Source: Gigantopelta aegis (lineage: Eukaryota > Mollusca > Gastropoda > Neomphalida > Peltospiridae). Taken from it: DNA of 64,000 nucleotides. A program made the translations under genes and the position numbers. The notes below the pieces were generated by a model. That model worked only from the letters and a program-made list of their open reading frames with translations. It had not been told where the DNA came from and did not search any database. Where the stretch lies: contig NC_054703.1 of NCBI RefSeq assembly GCF_016097555.1, positions 2,481,920-2,545,919 on the forward strand, in the 5' to 3' direction. This document shows positions 1 through 10,183 of this stretch, piece by piece (the stretch's first letter is position 1; each line of letters starts with the position of its first letter).

Positions 1-183
1 TAAAGGTACCAGGATACAAAGTTTCGTCACACGTTACAGATCAAACTGCTTATGTAACCTCGTAAAACTTACTTTCGGCCTGCCACCACAGCAGGTAACA
101 CGCATGCCGGTACATTAACAATCATAACACTGCATTCAGTCCGAGTGTGTATAATTCTGAAGGCTGTCGTTTACCTGTTTAAA

Positions 184-565
184 ATTAAAGTTTGTTTTAG
201 AGCACACTGACTTTTTATCTTATCATCGGCTATTGGACGTCAAACATATGGTCATTCTGACACTGTTTTTTTTAGAGGAAACCCGCTGTCGCCACATAGG
301 CTACTCTTTTTACGACATGCAGTAAGGGATCTTTTATTTGCGCTTCCCATAGGCAGGATAGCACAAACCATGGCCTTTGTTGAACCAGTTATGGATCACT
401 GGTCGGTGCAAGTGGTTTACACCTACCCATTGAGCCTTGCGGAGCACTCACTCAGGGTTTGGAGTCGGTATCTGGATTAAAAATCCCATGCCTCGACTGG
501 GATCCGAACCCAGTACCTACCAGCCTGTAGACCGATGGCCTAACCACAACGCCACCGAGGCCGGT
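184..565 (-). mobile_element. SINE, head B with tail T2
   Basis: Complete copy on the minus strand: tail at low coordinates, tRNA-like head at the right end. It is flanked by a perfect 14-bp target-site duplication, tttacctgtttaaa, at 170-183 and 566-579. Box B (GGTTCGGATCC) lies near 505-515. The exact duplication suggests a fairly recent insertion. Confidence 0.9.
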
Positions 566-579
566 TTTACCTGTTTAAA

Positions 580-1190
580 GTGCATGAAACATACAGTACC
601 TTCGACAACAGTTGTTAGGGTATACCGGTGCTGTGGTTGCAGAGTTATTACAGTTTGGTTTTCCAATAGGGTATGATTCAACAGAAATGCCAAAGTCGGA
701 GAGCAGGACACGTAATGGTGCCTTGAACAGTCATTTGGGGACTGAGCTAACACTGGGAGGGAGCTACAATTGGACCATTTAGCTTGAACCCCCTACAGGC
801 TAAGGTAACAGTCGACAAGGATCATGGGGCAAAACGACGAGTTATTTAATTATGGTCTCACTACACAGATGTCATCTGCCATTGAAACCCATGTTAAATT
901 GCCCACCTTCAAACGAAGATTGCCAACAGAACGGGTTCTCGTTGGCACTAACAACATACACCATTGAAAACATACATTATATAAGCATTTATTTTCACTC
1001 CAAAATTGAGAACATTTCTGTCTCAGTTTTTTGCTATATGGCCGCATCTGGCTGTAGTAACGGTCTGAACAGGTGGTTCATTAACCGATTCACTCCGGCT
1101 GTCACTTGCGCTATATACCCATGTCCCAAAAGGTCGATGCACAATATTACAAAATAACATGGGCAAACTACAGCCAGAAGGCTTACCATT
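580..1190. other. Stretch without a recognised gene
   Basis: Unique-looking sequence between the SINE and the DIRS relic. Short open frames on both strands carry no motif I recognise. It may include decayed 5' parts of the DIRS-like element, but I cannot show that. Confidence 0.4.
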
Positions 1191-1194
1191 AAAC

Positions 1195-1980
1195 TCTCAC
1201 CCGGAAGTGATCTGTGTAGTAAGACGTTAGATCTCAGTTGGCAGTCAATGACGGCATAAACAAAGACTGGTACATGGATGAGGAGGTGTGTCTCACCTAC
1301 CCAACAGTTGAATCGCTGCTAGACATTATTCGCAACAAGGGATCAAGGCCCCGTTCCACGAAGCGATCTTAGCCCTAAGATTACCTTAAACGCATAGCTA
1401 CATAGATGCACTTCAGTTGATCTTAGGGCTAAGATCGCTTCGTGGAACGGGGCTCAGGTGGTTTGCTGTTTAAAAGAGATTTACGTCGTGCGTACAGGCA
1501 GATTCCATATTGACCCAGGTGACATTCATTTATTGGGATACCTGTGGGAGGGACAGTTATACATAGATAGAGGTTTTCCGTTTGCTTTACGTTCGGCAGC
1601 CTTTGTGTGTCAGAGAGTAACATCTGCTCTGGCATACCGATAGCGGTCTTAGAATGCATGGCAATAGTGGTCGCAGCCAAGTTGTGAGCACCGGAATGGA
1701 CGGGTCAGCGTATTACAGTAGCATGTGACAACTTTGCAACTGTCATTCTGATAAACTCGGGCAAGGCTGGGCATACTGCTTTACTTAGCTGCCTTCGTGA
1801 ACTATCATTCACTGCCTCAGTCAATGAATTCGAGTTTCGAGCTGTACATATCCTCGGCGTACATAAATGTGGCAGTGGATATTCTTTCCCGCTGGACGTT
1901 GGTAGATGACGGTTTTAAAAAAATTGTTGAATATATGAAACGTGATGACTTGGTTCAGCGTTTGTGTGACATTTGACTTA
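1195..1980 (+). mobile_element. DIRS-like retroelement relic (RT and RNase H)
   Basis: Old, broken fossil of a tyrosine-recombinase (DIRS-type) retrotransposon. Recognisable parts in order are the reverse transcriptase start (SVNDGINKDWYMDE), the RT core (LRRAYRQ, IDPGDIHLLGY, YIDRGFPFA) and an RNase H-like part (CDNFATVILINSGK, then a LSRW-like end near 1890). The DPGDIHLLG motif is typical of DIRS RTs. No recombinase domain or terminal repeats were recognised. It is broken in several places and has a 106-bp palindromic element inserted in it. Confidence 0.7.
1348..1453. mobile_element. Palindromic MITE, copy 1 (nested in DIRS relic)
   Basis: Nearly perfect inverted repeat of about 36 bp per arm (GGCCCCGTTCCACGAAGCG at the left, its complement at the right) around a short loop. 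It sits inside the DIRS RT region, with a possible TCA duplication at its edges. A second family member lies at 47155-47263. Non-coding; superfamily not assigned. Confidence 0.8.
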
Positions 1981-2010
1981 CTTGAACTAAATGAATTTTG
2001 GTAATTTCAG

Positions 2011-2123
2011 AGGATTACCAGTTGCTGGTGAGACAAACTCGGGCATCGCAAGGCGCTGCCTTTTCTGCAGGACGCGTATACAAACCTCCGAACACAGTGG
2101 CGGACATATTTAATGTTTTGTAA
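2011..2123 (+). other. Possible short terminal exon, unassigned
   Basis: An open stretch follows an acceptor-like site (taatttcag at 2002-2010) and reads EDYQLLVRQTRASQGAAF onward to a TAA at 2121-2123. About 37 residues; I recognise no family. It could be a last exon of an unseen plus-strand gene, part of the DIRS-like element, or chance. Confidence 0.2.
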
Positions 2124-2344
2124 TTACTTTAAGCTGTGTGCAACTCCGGCTTCAACTCAGACACTATGTTTGTATTTATAGTTTTTGAGTCGTTCATTTG
2201 TCTCAGGTACCTCTTTACAAAATTACATGAATGGTGTTAAATTGGGGCAATTTGTATGGCGTTGTCATAACGTTAAAGTCTCAGATTCTATTAAAATATA
2301 AAGATTTGAGTCTAGAATCTAAACATTTCCTTGCACTTGCCAGT

Positions 2345-2365
2345 CCCCCCCCCCCCCCCCCCCCC
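2345..2365. repeat. Poly-C tract (21 bp)
   Basis: Uninterrupted run of C, one of about twenty G/C homopolymers of 10 bp or more in this window. Confidence 0.95.
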
Positions 2366-2491
2366 AACCCCTTTCCTGCCCTGGGCGAAGGAGTCGGCGT
2401 AAATCGATACCTGCGCCCATGATAGGCGTGTGCTACAACAGCTTGCTCTGAATGTGCACATTAAAACCCATGGCCTGACCTGATCTAAACG

Positions 2492-2497
2492 TTTTAT
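2492..2497 (-). promoter_or_regulatory. Poly(A) signal AATAAA for the minus-strand propeller gene
   Basis: The minus strand reads AATAAA about 65 nt downstream of the TAG stop at 2563-2565, a normal place for a cleavage signal. Confidence 0.5.
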
Positions 2498-2562
2498 TAG
2501 CACAATGCCTTGACACCTGACTACTTAACACAACTATTGACCGAAACCTGTAGTATTTCCAG

Positions 2563-5500
2563 CTACATTCTCGCATAAAAATACAATGGTTCATGGATTC
2601 CTTCACTTAGAGTGTAGTATCCACTTCCGTCTGCAGCCCACGCGACTGCCTCACCTCGTACTTCCGGGAGATAGGACACTTCCGTACCTTTTCCCTGAAG
2701 AGCTCTCTCCACGTTGCCGTCTGCCATATTCCAGTAAAACAGATGCTTCCGAATTTTTATCAGCATCTCTGTCCCTAATGGTGATATGTCCCCAGCCACA
2801 GGGTCGTTCTTTGATGAATGGAGTCCAGGAACAGTCAGAATAGAGTGCAGATTCACAGCGATTGGCTGATCCCATGCGCTAGAGGGCACTTTCGTCAGTT
2901 TGGGGTGTTTACCGTTATGGACTTTTGAAATGAGGAAAACGTTTCCTTCTCTGTCTACCATGAGGGTTTCTGCGTCTTGTTCCGACCATCTGTAATAAGT
3001 AATAGAGAATGAAATAAATGCTGAAATAATAAGGAGTTACAATTCTAAAGATTTTCATCGTCGACGTCTATAAAACATTGCCTTCTCTGTCTACCATGAG
3101 GGTTTCTGCGTTTGGTTCCGACCGTCTGTACTATACTCCAATCCAATATTTATTTACATGCTCCTATACCACTAGAGTTTCGAGCATGTCTGTCCCTGGT
3201 CCGGTCTCTGGATAGCCAGTGATCGAGCTTCTCAATAGACTGTACTATATGATATATTGTGAAATACTTGCTGGAATAATAAGGAATAATAATTCTAAAG
3301 ATTTCCAATAGGGCCAACATCCGCGACATCCGCGACGTCTACACGGCTTAGGAGTTCATTGGCGGATCCAGAAGGGAGTCACTGGGATCCTGTGACCCCA
3401 CCCCCGCCCGTTTAAAATGTCCTTTATTATAACTTTAAAAAAAACAAAAAACCCACCTATTATCCACAATACACAACACTAAATTCTGCAAACTCAAACT
3501 TAACCTTGTTAGAATGTTGTTGTTACCCCCCCCCCTTACAAAATCCTGGATCCGCCCTTAGAGTTCTGATAAATACACGAATATGTTTATGTACAGAAAA
3601 TACATAGCCTTACACATGTACATGTCTGAGAAACGTGAATGTAAAGATTAAACGTCAAAAAGAAAAGGAAGTTTTAAATAAATATAGATTTATAAGAGGG
3701 CAAAAGGGGCAATTGCCCCCCCCCCGCCCCCCGCCAGAGGGGCACTCAGATTAAGCACTTCCTTTATTAAAAAATGTAACAATTATAAAACTAGTTCATT
3801 TTTTATTTTGTTTTGATCATGTAATTTAATTTCTATGTTGAGGGGCCCCCGAATGTGAAGTGCCCCGGGCCCCTGCCCCGGGCCTCCCACGGTCTAAATC
3901 CGGCCCAGACAACAGCACATTCTAAACTACAGCTATTTAGTGTCTAACATATATACTTATGGTTATTTCCACACATGGTCGAGAGAAAGAGAGGAAATTC
4001 GCTGCCTATTGAAGTTACCACTCAAATGTGGAAGGTATTTACTACCTTAGTTAAAGGTTCAAGTTTCAAGTGCCATATTTCGCTAATTTTTCTCCCTTTT
4101 TTTTTGGATAAATGCAAATAAATTGACCTCGCACATAATCTTTGTATAAAAACTCGAAAATGTGGCAGACTGACTATCGGCAGAGACGGATGATATGCAC
4201 AAAGATAACAAACTTGTCGACACGATCCGTCTGGTTCGATCTAGGATCGATTCTCGTCGGTGGACCCATTGGGCTATTTCTCGTTCCAGCCAGTGCTCTA
4301 CGACTTGTGTAACAAAGGCCGTGGTATGTACTATCCTGTCTGTGTGATGGTGCATATAAAAGATCCCTGGCTGTTAATTGAAAAGAGTAGCACTCAAACC
4401 GATCTGTGGGAAAGTGCATATAAAAGATCCCTTGCTGTTAATTGAAAAGAGTAGCACTCAACCGGTTTGTTGGAAAGTGCATATAAAAGATCCCTTGCTG
4501 TTAATTGAAAAGAGTAGCACTCAAACCGATATGTGGGAAAGTGCATATAAAAGATCCCTTGCTGTTAATTGAAAAGAGTAGCACTCAACCGGTCTGTTGG
4601 AAAGTGCATATAAAAGATCCCTTGCTGTTAATTGAAAAGAGTAGCACTCAACCGGTCTGTGGGAAAGTGCATATAAAAGATCCCTTGCTGTTAATTGAAA
4701 AGAGTAGCACTCAACCGGTCTGTTGGAAAGTGCATATAAAAGATCCCTTGCTGCTAATGGAAAAAGGGCGGGACGTAGCCCAGTGGTATATCGTTCGTTT
4801 GATGCGCGGTCGGTCTGGGATCGATTCCCGTTGGTGGGCCCATCGGGCTATTTCTCGCTCCAGGCAGTGCACGACGACTGATATATCAAAGGCTGTGGTA
4901 TGTGTTATCCTGTCTGTGGGATGGTGCATATAAAAGATCCCTTCTTGCTAATCGTAAAGTTAGACCATGAAGTGGCGACAGCGGGTTTCCTCTCTCAATG
5001 TTTGTGTGGTCCTTAACCATATGTCCGACGCCATATAACCGTAAATAAAATATGTTTAGTGTGTCGTTAAATAAAACATTTCCTTCCTTCCATCCATCCA
5101 TCTGGCATAACGTTATATATGTTTCTTACTATCAAATTAAATTATTTGGTTGTAATTATATATGGGTATATAGATCAAGATATAACGTTCATATTTCAAA
5201 GCAGACGTTAATAAACAATTTTGGCGGGAAGATTATGCAACTTTGAGATATAGCACCTTTAATGGAACTTGTGAAATGGGCGCGGGAACGTGACCCTATG
5301 ATAAAGCGCTCGTCTGATTCGCGGTCGGTCTAGGATCGATCCCCGTCGGTGGGCCCATTGGGCTATATCTCGACCCAGCACCACGACTGGTATATCAAAG
5401 GCCGTGGTATGTGCTATCCTATCTGTGGAATGGTGCATGTATAAAGGATCCCTTGCAACTGATGCAAAAACATAGCGGGTTTCCTCTCTAGGACTATATG

Positions 5501-8145
5501 TCAAAATTACCTCTGTCCCGGGACAAGCCCCTGGCTATCCAGAGACAGACCCCGGGACGGACATACTCGAAATTCTAGTGGTATATGAGTATGTAAAAAT
5601 TATTCGCACTCAAAATTACCAAATGTTTGACATCCAATAGCAGATGATTAATATATCAATGTGTTCTAGTGGTGTCGTTAATCAAAACACACTTTTGATT
5701 TGCAAAATGAGTACACACGTGTATTTCAGCGTGGACTCTAACGGTACTATTTGATCCTTTGTGACGTCATCGGGTTCCCTGACTCGGTAAATCACGTTGT
5801 TGGGTTTGTGGCCTGCATCACCAATGTCGCCGATGTAGATGCAACTACCTCCCCCAGGACATGGTCCTGTAATGCAATAACATAACATAAGGCTGGTAGG
5901 TACAGGGTTCGCAGCTCGGTACCGGCTCCCACCTAGAGCTAGTTTTAACGACTCAATGGGTAGGCCTAGGTGTATGGCCATTACACCCTCTTTTCTCTCA
6001 CTAACCACTAACAATTAACAACTAACCCACTGTCCTGGACAGATAGCCCAGATAGCTGAGGTGTGTGTGTGTGTGCCCAGGACAGCGTGCTTGAACCTTA
6101 ATTGGATACAAGCAAGAAAATAGGTTGACATGAAGTAACATTCATTCATTTCAACTTAGTTTCGTAATTACATAGGCCTATCCAATTAAGGTTCAAGCAC
6201 GCTGTCCTGGGCACACACCGTAATTACTATACGCCTATCCAATTAAGTTCAAGCACGTCGATGTATTGGGCACATACGCAAAGAGTCGTTGCAATAATTA
6301 CATAGGCCTATATAGATGTCGGAAGGCTTCGGGCACCATTTTTGTAGTGGGGTAGGAGCGGGAGGGGGTGGGCAGGCACTTTTGTCCGAATTAATTAAAT
6401 AGCCCGAATTGTCATAACAATTAATGTTACTACCAAACATACTGTCCTGGGTATCGTGGTTAGGCCATCGGTCTACAGACCGTAGGTACTGGGTTCGGAC
6501 AGTCGAGGCCTAATCCAGATACCGACTCCAAACCCTGAGTGAGTGCTCCGCAGGCACAATGGGTAGGTGTAAACCCTTGCACCACCCTCATCCTATCTGG
6601 TTCAACAAAGTGGGTGCTATCCTGCCTGTGGGAGCGCAAAAAAAGTCCCTTTGCTAATGAACCAGTTGCCCATGTAGTGGCGAAAGTTGCAATCCCCCCC
6701 CCCCCCCCCCCCATCTGATTTGCCCGAATTTGAGGTTTTGCTCCAGCACTAGGGGTTTGTGGTCGGGTAGATGGAACGAAAAATATCATGCCTCGACGGT
6801 GAGGTTCCGCAACCCGGTACATTGTTACCAGCCTGTGGCTTTTAGTGTCTTTTGGTTTTCAAGTTAGGTTTATCCCCCCGAATATTTGTATTTGCCCGAT
6901 AATTGAGGTTATATACTCGACGTAAATATGATGATTAACTGCGCATTTCTGTATAATTTTTGCCCGAATTTAAGGTTTTGCTCCAGCCCCCTGTCTCGTA
7001 CGATTACGATGTTGGAAGGTGTCAGCAACTGGAGGTTTGCATAATATTCAGAATTGGTAGCCCTCACCCCCAATCCCGTTTCTGGCGCCAATATGCGACT
7101 GGCTATATAACAAGGCTAGGGGTGGGGGTGGTTCTTGTCATTTAGCTTTTAAAAGTTCAAACGACAGATATATCGGAAAATACTAGCAAGTGGATGAACC
7201 AATAATATACTAATTTGCCTTCCAACAGCTGGGATGGAGCTGGAAGTGAGGACAATGCATTATGTTCAGAGTTAAAATGGCCATTCCCCTCAGGGCATTT
7301 GGCTTTGAAAATACATTCGCTTTGAAAATTAGCTTTGAAAATACATTCGCGTTACAAAAAAGTATGTCCTACAATTAAACTAGCGCTGTGCCCTGATAAA
7401 ATCATGGCTAGAAAAGAAGTTTGTTTTGTTTAACGATACCTCTAGAGCACATTGGGTTTTTTTTTTATTGGATGTCAAACATTTGGTATGTTTTACATAT
7501 AGTCTTAGAGAGGAAACCAGTTACATTTTTTCATTAGTAGCAAGGGATCCTTTATATGCGGGGCGAGACGTAGCCCAGTGGTAAAGCGCTCGCTTGATGC
7601 GCGGTCGGTTTGGGATCGATCCCTATCAGTGGGCCCTTGGGCTATTTCTCGCTCCAGCCAGTACACCACGCATGATATATCAAAGGCCGTGGTATGTGTC
7701 ATCCTGTCTGTGGGATGCTGCATATAAAAGATCCCTTCCTGCTAATAGAAAACAGTAGCCCATGAAGTGGCCACATCGGGTTTCCTTCCTCAGTATATGT
7801 GTGGTCCTTAACTATATGTCCGACGTCATATAACCGTAAATAAAATGTGTTGAGTGCGTCGTTAAATAAAACATGTCTTTCTTTCTTTCCTAAATATGAA
7901 CGATCACATGCACTAACCTACAGCGAGATCCTCCCAGTCCCCGTTCGAAGCCGCCGCTACCGTCAGTACCGCGACGACGCGGGCGGTGCTGGTGCTGATG
8001 ACGTAGAGTCGCGGCAGGCCGCCGTGGTCGTTGATGGAGTACAGGAAGCCAGGGTGTCGTCTGCTGGCCGCGAGACCCGAGGCCTCGTCCAACTCCGTGG
8101 TGTCAATCTGACCCTTGATTCTCCCGTCACTGAAGGTACCGTCAC
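2563..8145 (-). CDS. Beta-propeller-like secreted-type protein, paralogue 1 (5' exon missing)
   Basis: Three exons are visible: 8145-7918, 5866-5719 and 2989-2563 (stop TAG at 2563). All junctions are AG/GT; the intron phases are 1 before the first visible exon, then 1, then 2. About 266 residues with motifs EASGLAASRRHPGFLY, NDHGG, DWEDLAVGPC, CIYIGDIGDAG, IYRVREPDD and ETLMVDREGN; the protein ends EPLYFYARM. This DWED-A-GP / IGDIG / IYRV-EP pattern recalls TolB- or phytase-esterase-like beta-propellers of bacteria and invertebrates; that is from memory and the enzyme role, if any, is unknown. The paralogue at 22212-23634 lacks the 5867-7917 intron. The start and any signal peptide lie upstream in an exon I could not find. 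Confidence 0.75.
3075..3348 (-). repeat. Partial duplication of the last propeller exon and its intron edge
   Basis: 3075-3128 repeats the first ~50 bp of the 2563-2989 exon, and 3250-3348 repeats the intron sequence next to it; the source unit is about 2940-3074. The copy keeps an acceptor-like AG, but its Trp codon after the splice reads Arg, and the frame stops soon after GNV. The mini-element at 3136-3239 was inserted into this copy. Confidence 0.8.
3136..3239 (-). mobile_element. About 100-bp mini-element (two-helix domain), copy 1
   Basis: Flanked by a perfect 10-bp duplication, ctgtactata, at 3126-3135 and 3240-3249. On the minus strand it carries a hairpin with arms ACATGCTC and GAGCATGT. 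It matches 5512-5610 and 33392-33501 over its whole length and resembles the 3' part of SINE-D. No open frame and no terminal inverted repeats. Confidence 0.8.
3361..3556. mobile_element. Short element with inverted ends GGCGGATCCAG
   Basis: Begins GGCGGATCCAG and ends CTGGATCCGCC, with C-rich sequence between. A related end occurs near 57740. The inverted ends and lack of coding suggest a MITE; no clear duplication flanks it. Confidence 0.5.
3557..4229. other. Intronic stretch with C/G-rich repeat debris
   Basis: Lies in the last intron of the minus-strand propeller gene. Contains poly-C near 3717-3725 and a GGGCCCC-type fragment (3840-3905). No gene or intact element seen. Confidence 0.5.
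4230..4766 (+). repeat. SINE-A fragment with internal 63/64-bp tandem array
   Basis: A head-A SINE whose core was amplified in place. GCATATAAAAGATCCC recurs at about 4352, 4416, 4479, 4542, 4606, 4669 and 4732, seven times at 63-64 bp spacing. Open frames running through it are by-products of the repeat and not genes. A complete SINE follows directly at 4767. Confidence 0.9.
4767..5100 (+). mobile_element. SINE, head A with tail T1
   Basis: Complete copy: box A TAGCCCAGTGGTATATCG, box B GGGATCGATTCCC, core, T1 tail and a TTCC/ATCC run at the end. It abuts the amplified SINE core upstream. Confidence 0.9.
5275..5698 (+). mobile_element. SINE, head A with tail T2, carrying a nested mini-element
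   Basis: Degraded head A (GACCCTATGATAAAGCGC) and T2 tail ending near 5698, 20 bp from the donor of the 5719-5866 exon on the other strand. The T2 tail is split by the 99-bp insertion at 5512-5610. Confidence 0.85.
5512..5610 (+). mobile_element. About 100-bp mini-element, copy 2 (inside a SINE)
   Basis: Inserted in a T2 tail with a perfect 10-bp duplication, caaaattacc, at 5502-5511 and 5611-5620. Helix 1 arms: CTGTCCCGGG and CCCGGGACGG. Helix 2 arms: ACATACTC (5561-5568) and GAGTATGT (5587-5594). Compared with copy 1, both arms of helix 2 changed together and pairing is kept. Confidence 0.9.
5891..6138 (+). mobile_element. SINE-D, head-truncated
   Basis: Starts within the tRNA-like head (GGCTGGTAGGTACAGGGTTC), with the D body and two-helix tail. 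It sits 25 bp upstream (in gene sense) of the acceptor of the 5719-5866 propeller exon, inside that intron. Confidence 0.85.
6178..6275 (-). repeat. Two inverted SINE-D tail fragments
   Basis: Two pieces of the D tail (loop TCCAATTAAGGTTCAAGC) in reverse orientation at 6178-6222 and 6237-6275. With the forward copy just upstream they form an inverted pair able to fold. Confidence 0.75.
6290..7100. repeat. Poly-G/C-associated dispersed repeat W fragments with a SINE-B
   Basis: Two or more fragments of a dispersed repeat marked by GCCCGAATTTAAGGTTTTGC and neighbouring C or G runs (6345-6440, 6690-6760, 6885-7000). A degraded head-B SINE lies at 6450-6680 and a reversed head-B fragment near 6785-6840. 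Related W pieces are at 43005-43260 and 46715-46810. All lie in the propeller-gene intron. Confidence 0.6.
7101..7420. other. Intron stretch, nothing recognised
   Basis: No gene, RNA or repeat recognised apart from a short local duplication of ctttgaaaatacattcgc near 7305-7350. Confidence 0.5.
7423..7893 (+). mobile_element. SINE-A with T1 inserted in an older T2 fragment
   Basis: 7423-7559 is a reversed T2 tail piece. At 7560 a forward head-A SINE begins (box A GTAGCCCAGTGGTAAAGC, box B GGGATCGATCCC), running through T1 and TTTC repeats to 7893. Its end lies 25 bp from the donor at 7916-7917 of the 7918-8145 exon. Confidence 0.85.
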
Positions 8146-8169
8146 CTAAAAATGTTTTTTATTGTCCTG

Positions 8170-8525
8170 TATGTAATATCATCATGATCATCGTCGTCAT
8201 TCGTCATTATTATCATTGTCATCATCGTCGTCATTGTCACCATCGTCGTCGGCATCATTATCATTATTATCATCGTCATAATCTTCGTCATTGTTATCGT
8301 CGTCATCGTCATTATCATAATAATCGTCATCATTATCATCATCACCGTCTTCATTATCATTATTATCATCGTCATCATCTTCGTCATTGTTATCGTCGTC
8401 ATTATCATAATCATTATCATCATCATCGTCTTCATCATCATTATTATCATGGTCATCATCGTCGTCATCGTCATAATCATCAGCATAATCATCGTCATCA
8501 TCATCATTATCATCATCATCATCAT
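8170..8525. repeat. ATC/GTC trinucleotide microsatellite (about 350 bp)
   Basis: Imperfect run of TCA, TCG, TTA and TCT triplets. Long His-rich or Met-rich open frames across it are repeat by-products. It begins about 25 bp beyond the acceptor of the first visible propeller exon. Confidence 0.9.
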
Positions 8526-8589
8526 TTTTGTTGGTTTGTTTTTGTTTTATGTTTGCATTTTCCTTTTGTTACGGAAAAATTAAAGAAAG

Positions 8590-9105
8590 CAAAAGTTTGT
8601 TTTGTTTAACGATACCAGTGAATCCATTAGCAGCAAGGGATCTTTTATATGCATTATCTCACAGACAGGATGGCACATACAACGGCCTTTGATATACCAG
8701 GTGTGGTGCACTGGCTGGAACTAGCAAGAACATTTAATATAATTTGATTAACGTATAAATATAAGCAGCAAGGGATCTATTATAGGCACCATACCACAGA
8801 TAGGATAGCAGATTTATTTCAATAATAGGGGGCTGAACGTAGCCCAGTGGTAAAGCGCTTCGCTTGATGCGAGGTCGGTTTAGGATCGATCCCGTCGATG
8901 GACTCCTGAGCTATTTCTCGTTCCAGCCTGTGCACCACGACTGGTATATGCTGTCTGTGGAATGGTGCATACAATAGATCCCTTGCTACTGATAGAATAC
9001 TGTAGCCGGTTTCCTCTCTAAGACTATATGTCGGAATTACCAAATGTTCGACATCAAATAACCGGCTGGAATGAGAAATAGCCCAATGGGCCTACCGACA
9101 AAAAC
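8590..9105. mobile_element. SINE cluster: reversed T2/A fragments and a forward SINE-A
   Basis: 8590-8735 and about 8762-8815 are reversed fragments of core and tail. 8825-9061 is a forward head-A SINE with T2-type tail. 9062-9105 is a short reversed head-A piece, giving an inverted pair. Confidence 0.75.
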
Positions 9106-9300
9106 AAACAACAACAAACAAAAGCAAAACAGCAAAAAAAAAACCCCAGAAAACCCAATAACTAAAAAACACCCGAAAACAACAACAAACAAATAAAAAA
9201 CAACAATAATCCACCACCATCACCAGAAAAAAACAGCAAAAAAACAAAAGCAAACCAAAAACCAAAACCAAAACCAATTAATCTTATAATAGTACTATAA
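9106..9300. repeat. A/C-rich low-complexity stretch
   Basis: AAAACC/AACAA-rich sequence. The hydrophobic open frame on the opposite strand is a composition artefact; I do not take it as a signal peptide. Confidence 0.7.
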
Positions 9301-9504
9301 TAGAATAACAGTATACCTGCAGTCAAGGCTAAACCAATCGAAAAACAGAATGATAATGTTATCATTGTCAAACTGGGTCCAGTAGCTGCCTGTGGAAATC
9401 TCTGCTGCTTGAGATTATTATTATAGTGTTTCTTATCTCAGTCTTATCTCAGTCTTATCTGCCCTTCTATTTTGGACGTAGGAACTGGTTTACGTCAGAA
9501 TCAT

Positions 9505-9990
9505 CCCCCAAACCAGGCGTGCTACAGGGTGTAGTATACCAAATAAAATCCCATAGGCGACCATGTTAACGTTTTTGTTTTAAAAACACTATATGCAATA
9601 TATCAACCAAACTATAACCCATAAATACCAGTACTACAACCCATACTTCAAAGTATTAACTGAAGAAAATGGTACCTTTCGTGACTCATTTTCGGTTTAA
9701 CCAGATGTTTTTGCAACACCCCTAGTTTCGCACAAAATTTACAAAATTTACAGTACAGTAGGCCCTACTTTAGTTTGACAGGTACCCCATACATGTTTCA
9801 AGCACAAGGCTACTTGACACAGTGGTACTAAATGAAATAAAATTGCATACAGTTTTTACCCAGATACATTGTTTTTTTTGTTTTTACAACAAACATTCAC
9901 ATTTATCTCCAATGACAGGACTTGTGGTATTAACTGCTCCATCAGAAGTTGGGTTCACCTCCAACTTTGACCCAGCCGGAAGTCATTTGG
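9505..9990 (-). repeat. Dispersed repeat U, copy 1
   Basis: Reverse complement matches 11385-11815 over most of its length (for example around GCAATTTTATTT, GTACCAGTGTGTCA and GGCTGGGTCAAAGTT). Non-coding. The two copies form an inverted pair about 1.4 kb apart. Confidence 0.75.
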
Positions 9991-10080
9991 TTTAGTACAT
10001 AGAGGATATTTCATGTTTTTTGTCAAATATGATTTATATCTCATCGAGTGAAGTTTGCAATCATATCTCACGAGTCACGC

Positions 10081-10081
<1 letters not shown>

Positions 10082-10167
<86 letters not shown>
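10082..10167. repeat. (GT)n microsatellite, about 86 bp
   Basis: Pure GT run directly before the 22-bp minisatellite. Confidence 0.95.
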
Positions 10168-10170
<3 letters not shown>

Positions 10171-10183
10171 ATAATTCCGGCTT

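Noticed and set aside
4505-4933. 142-residue protein
   Set aside because: Runs through amplified SINE cores and the next SINE head.
5512-5610. Hammerhead or twister ribozyme
   Set aside because: The fold and a GAAA near helix 2 prompted a look, but the hammerhead core CTGATGA and the twister core are absent.
8115-8609. His-rich protein (164 residues)
   Set aside because: It is a translation of an ATC/GTC microsatellite; the opposite strand gives a Met/Thr-rich frame in the same place.
9092-9371. Signal-peptide or membrane exon for the propeller gene
   Set aside because: The hydrophobic frame comes from AAAAC-rich low complexity; no conserved splice context.
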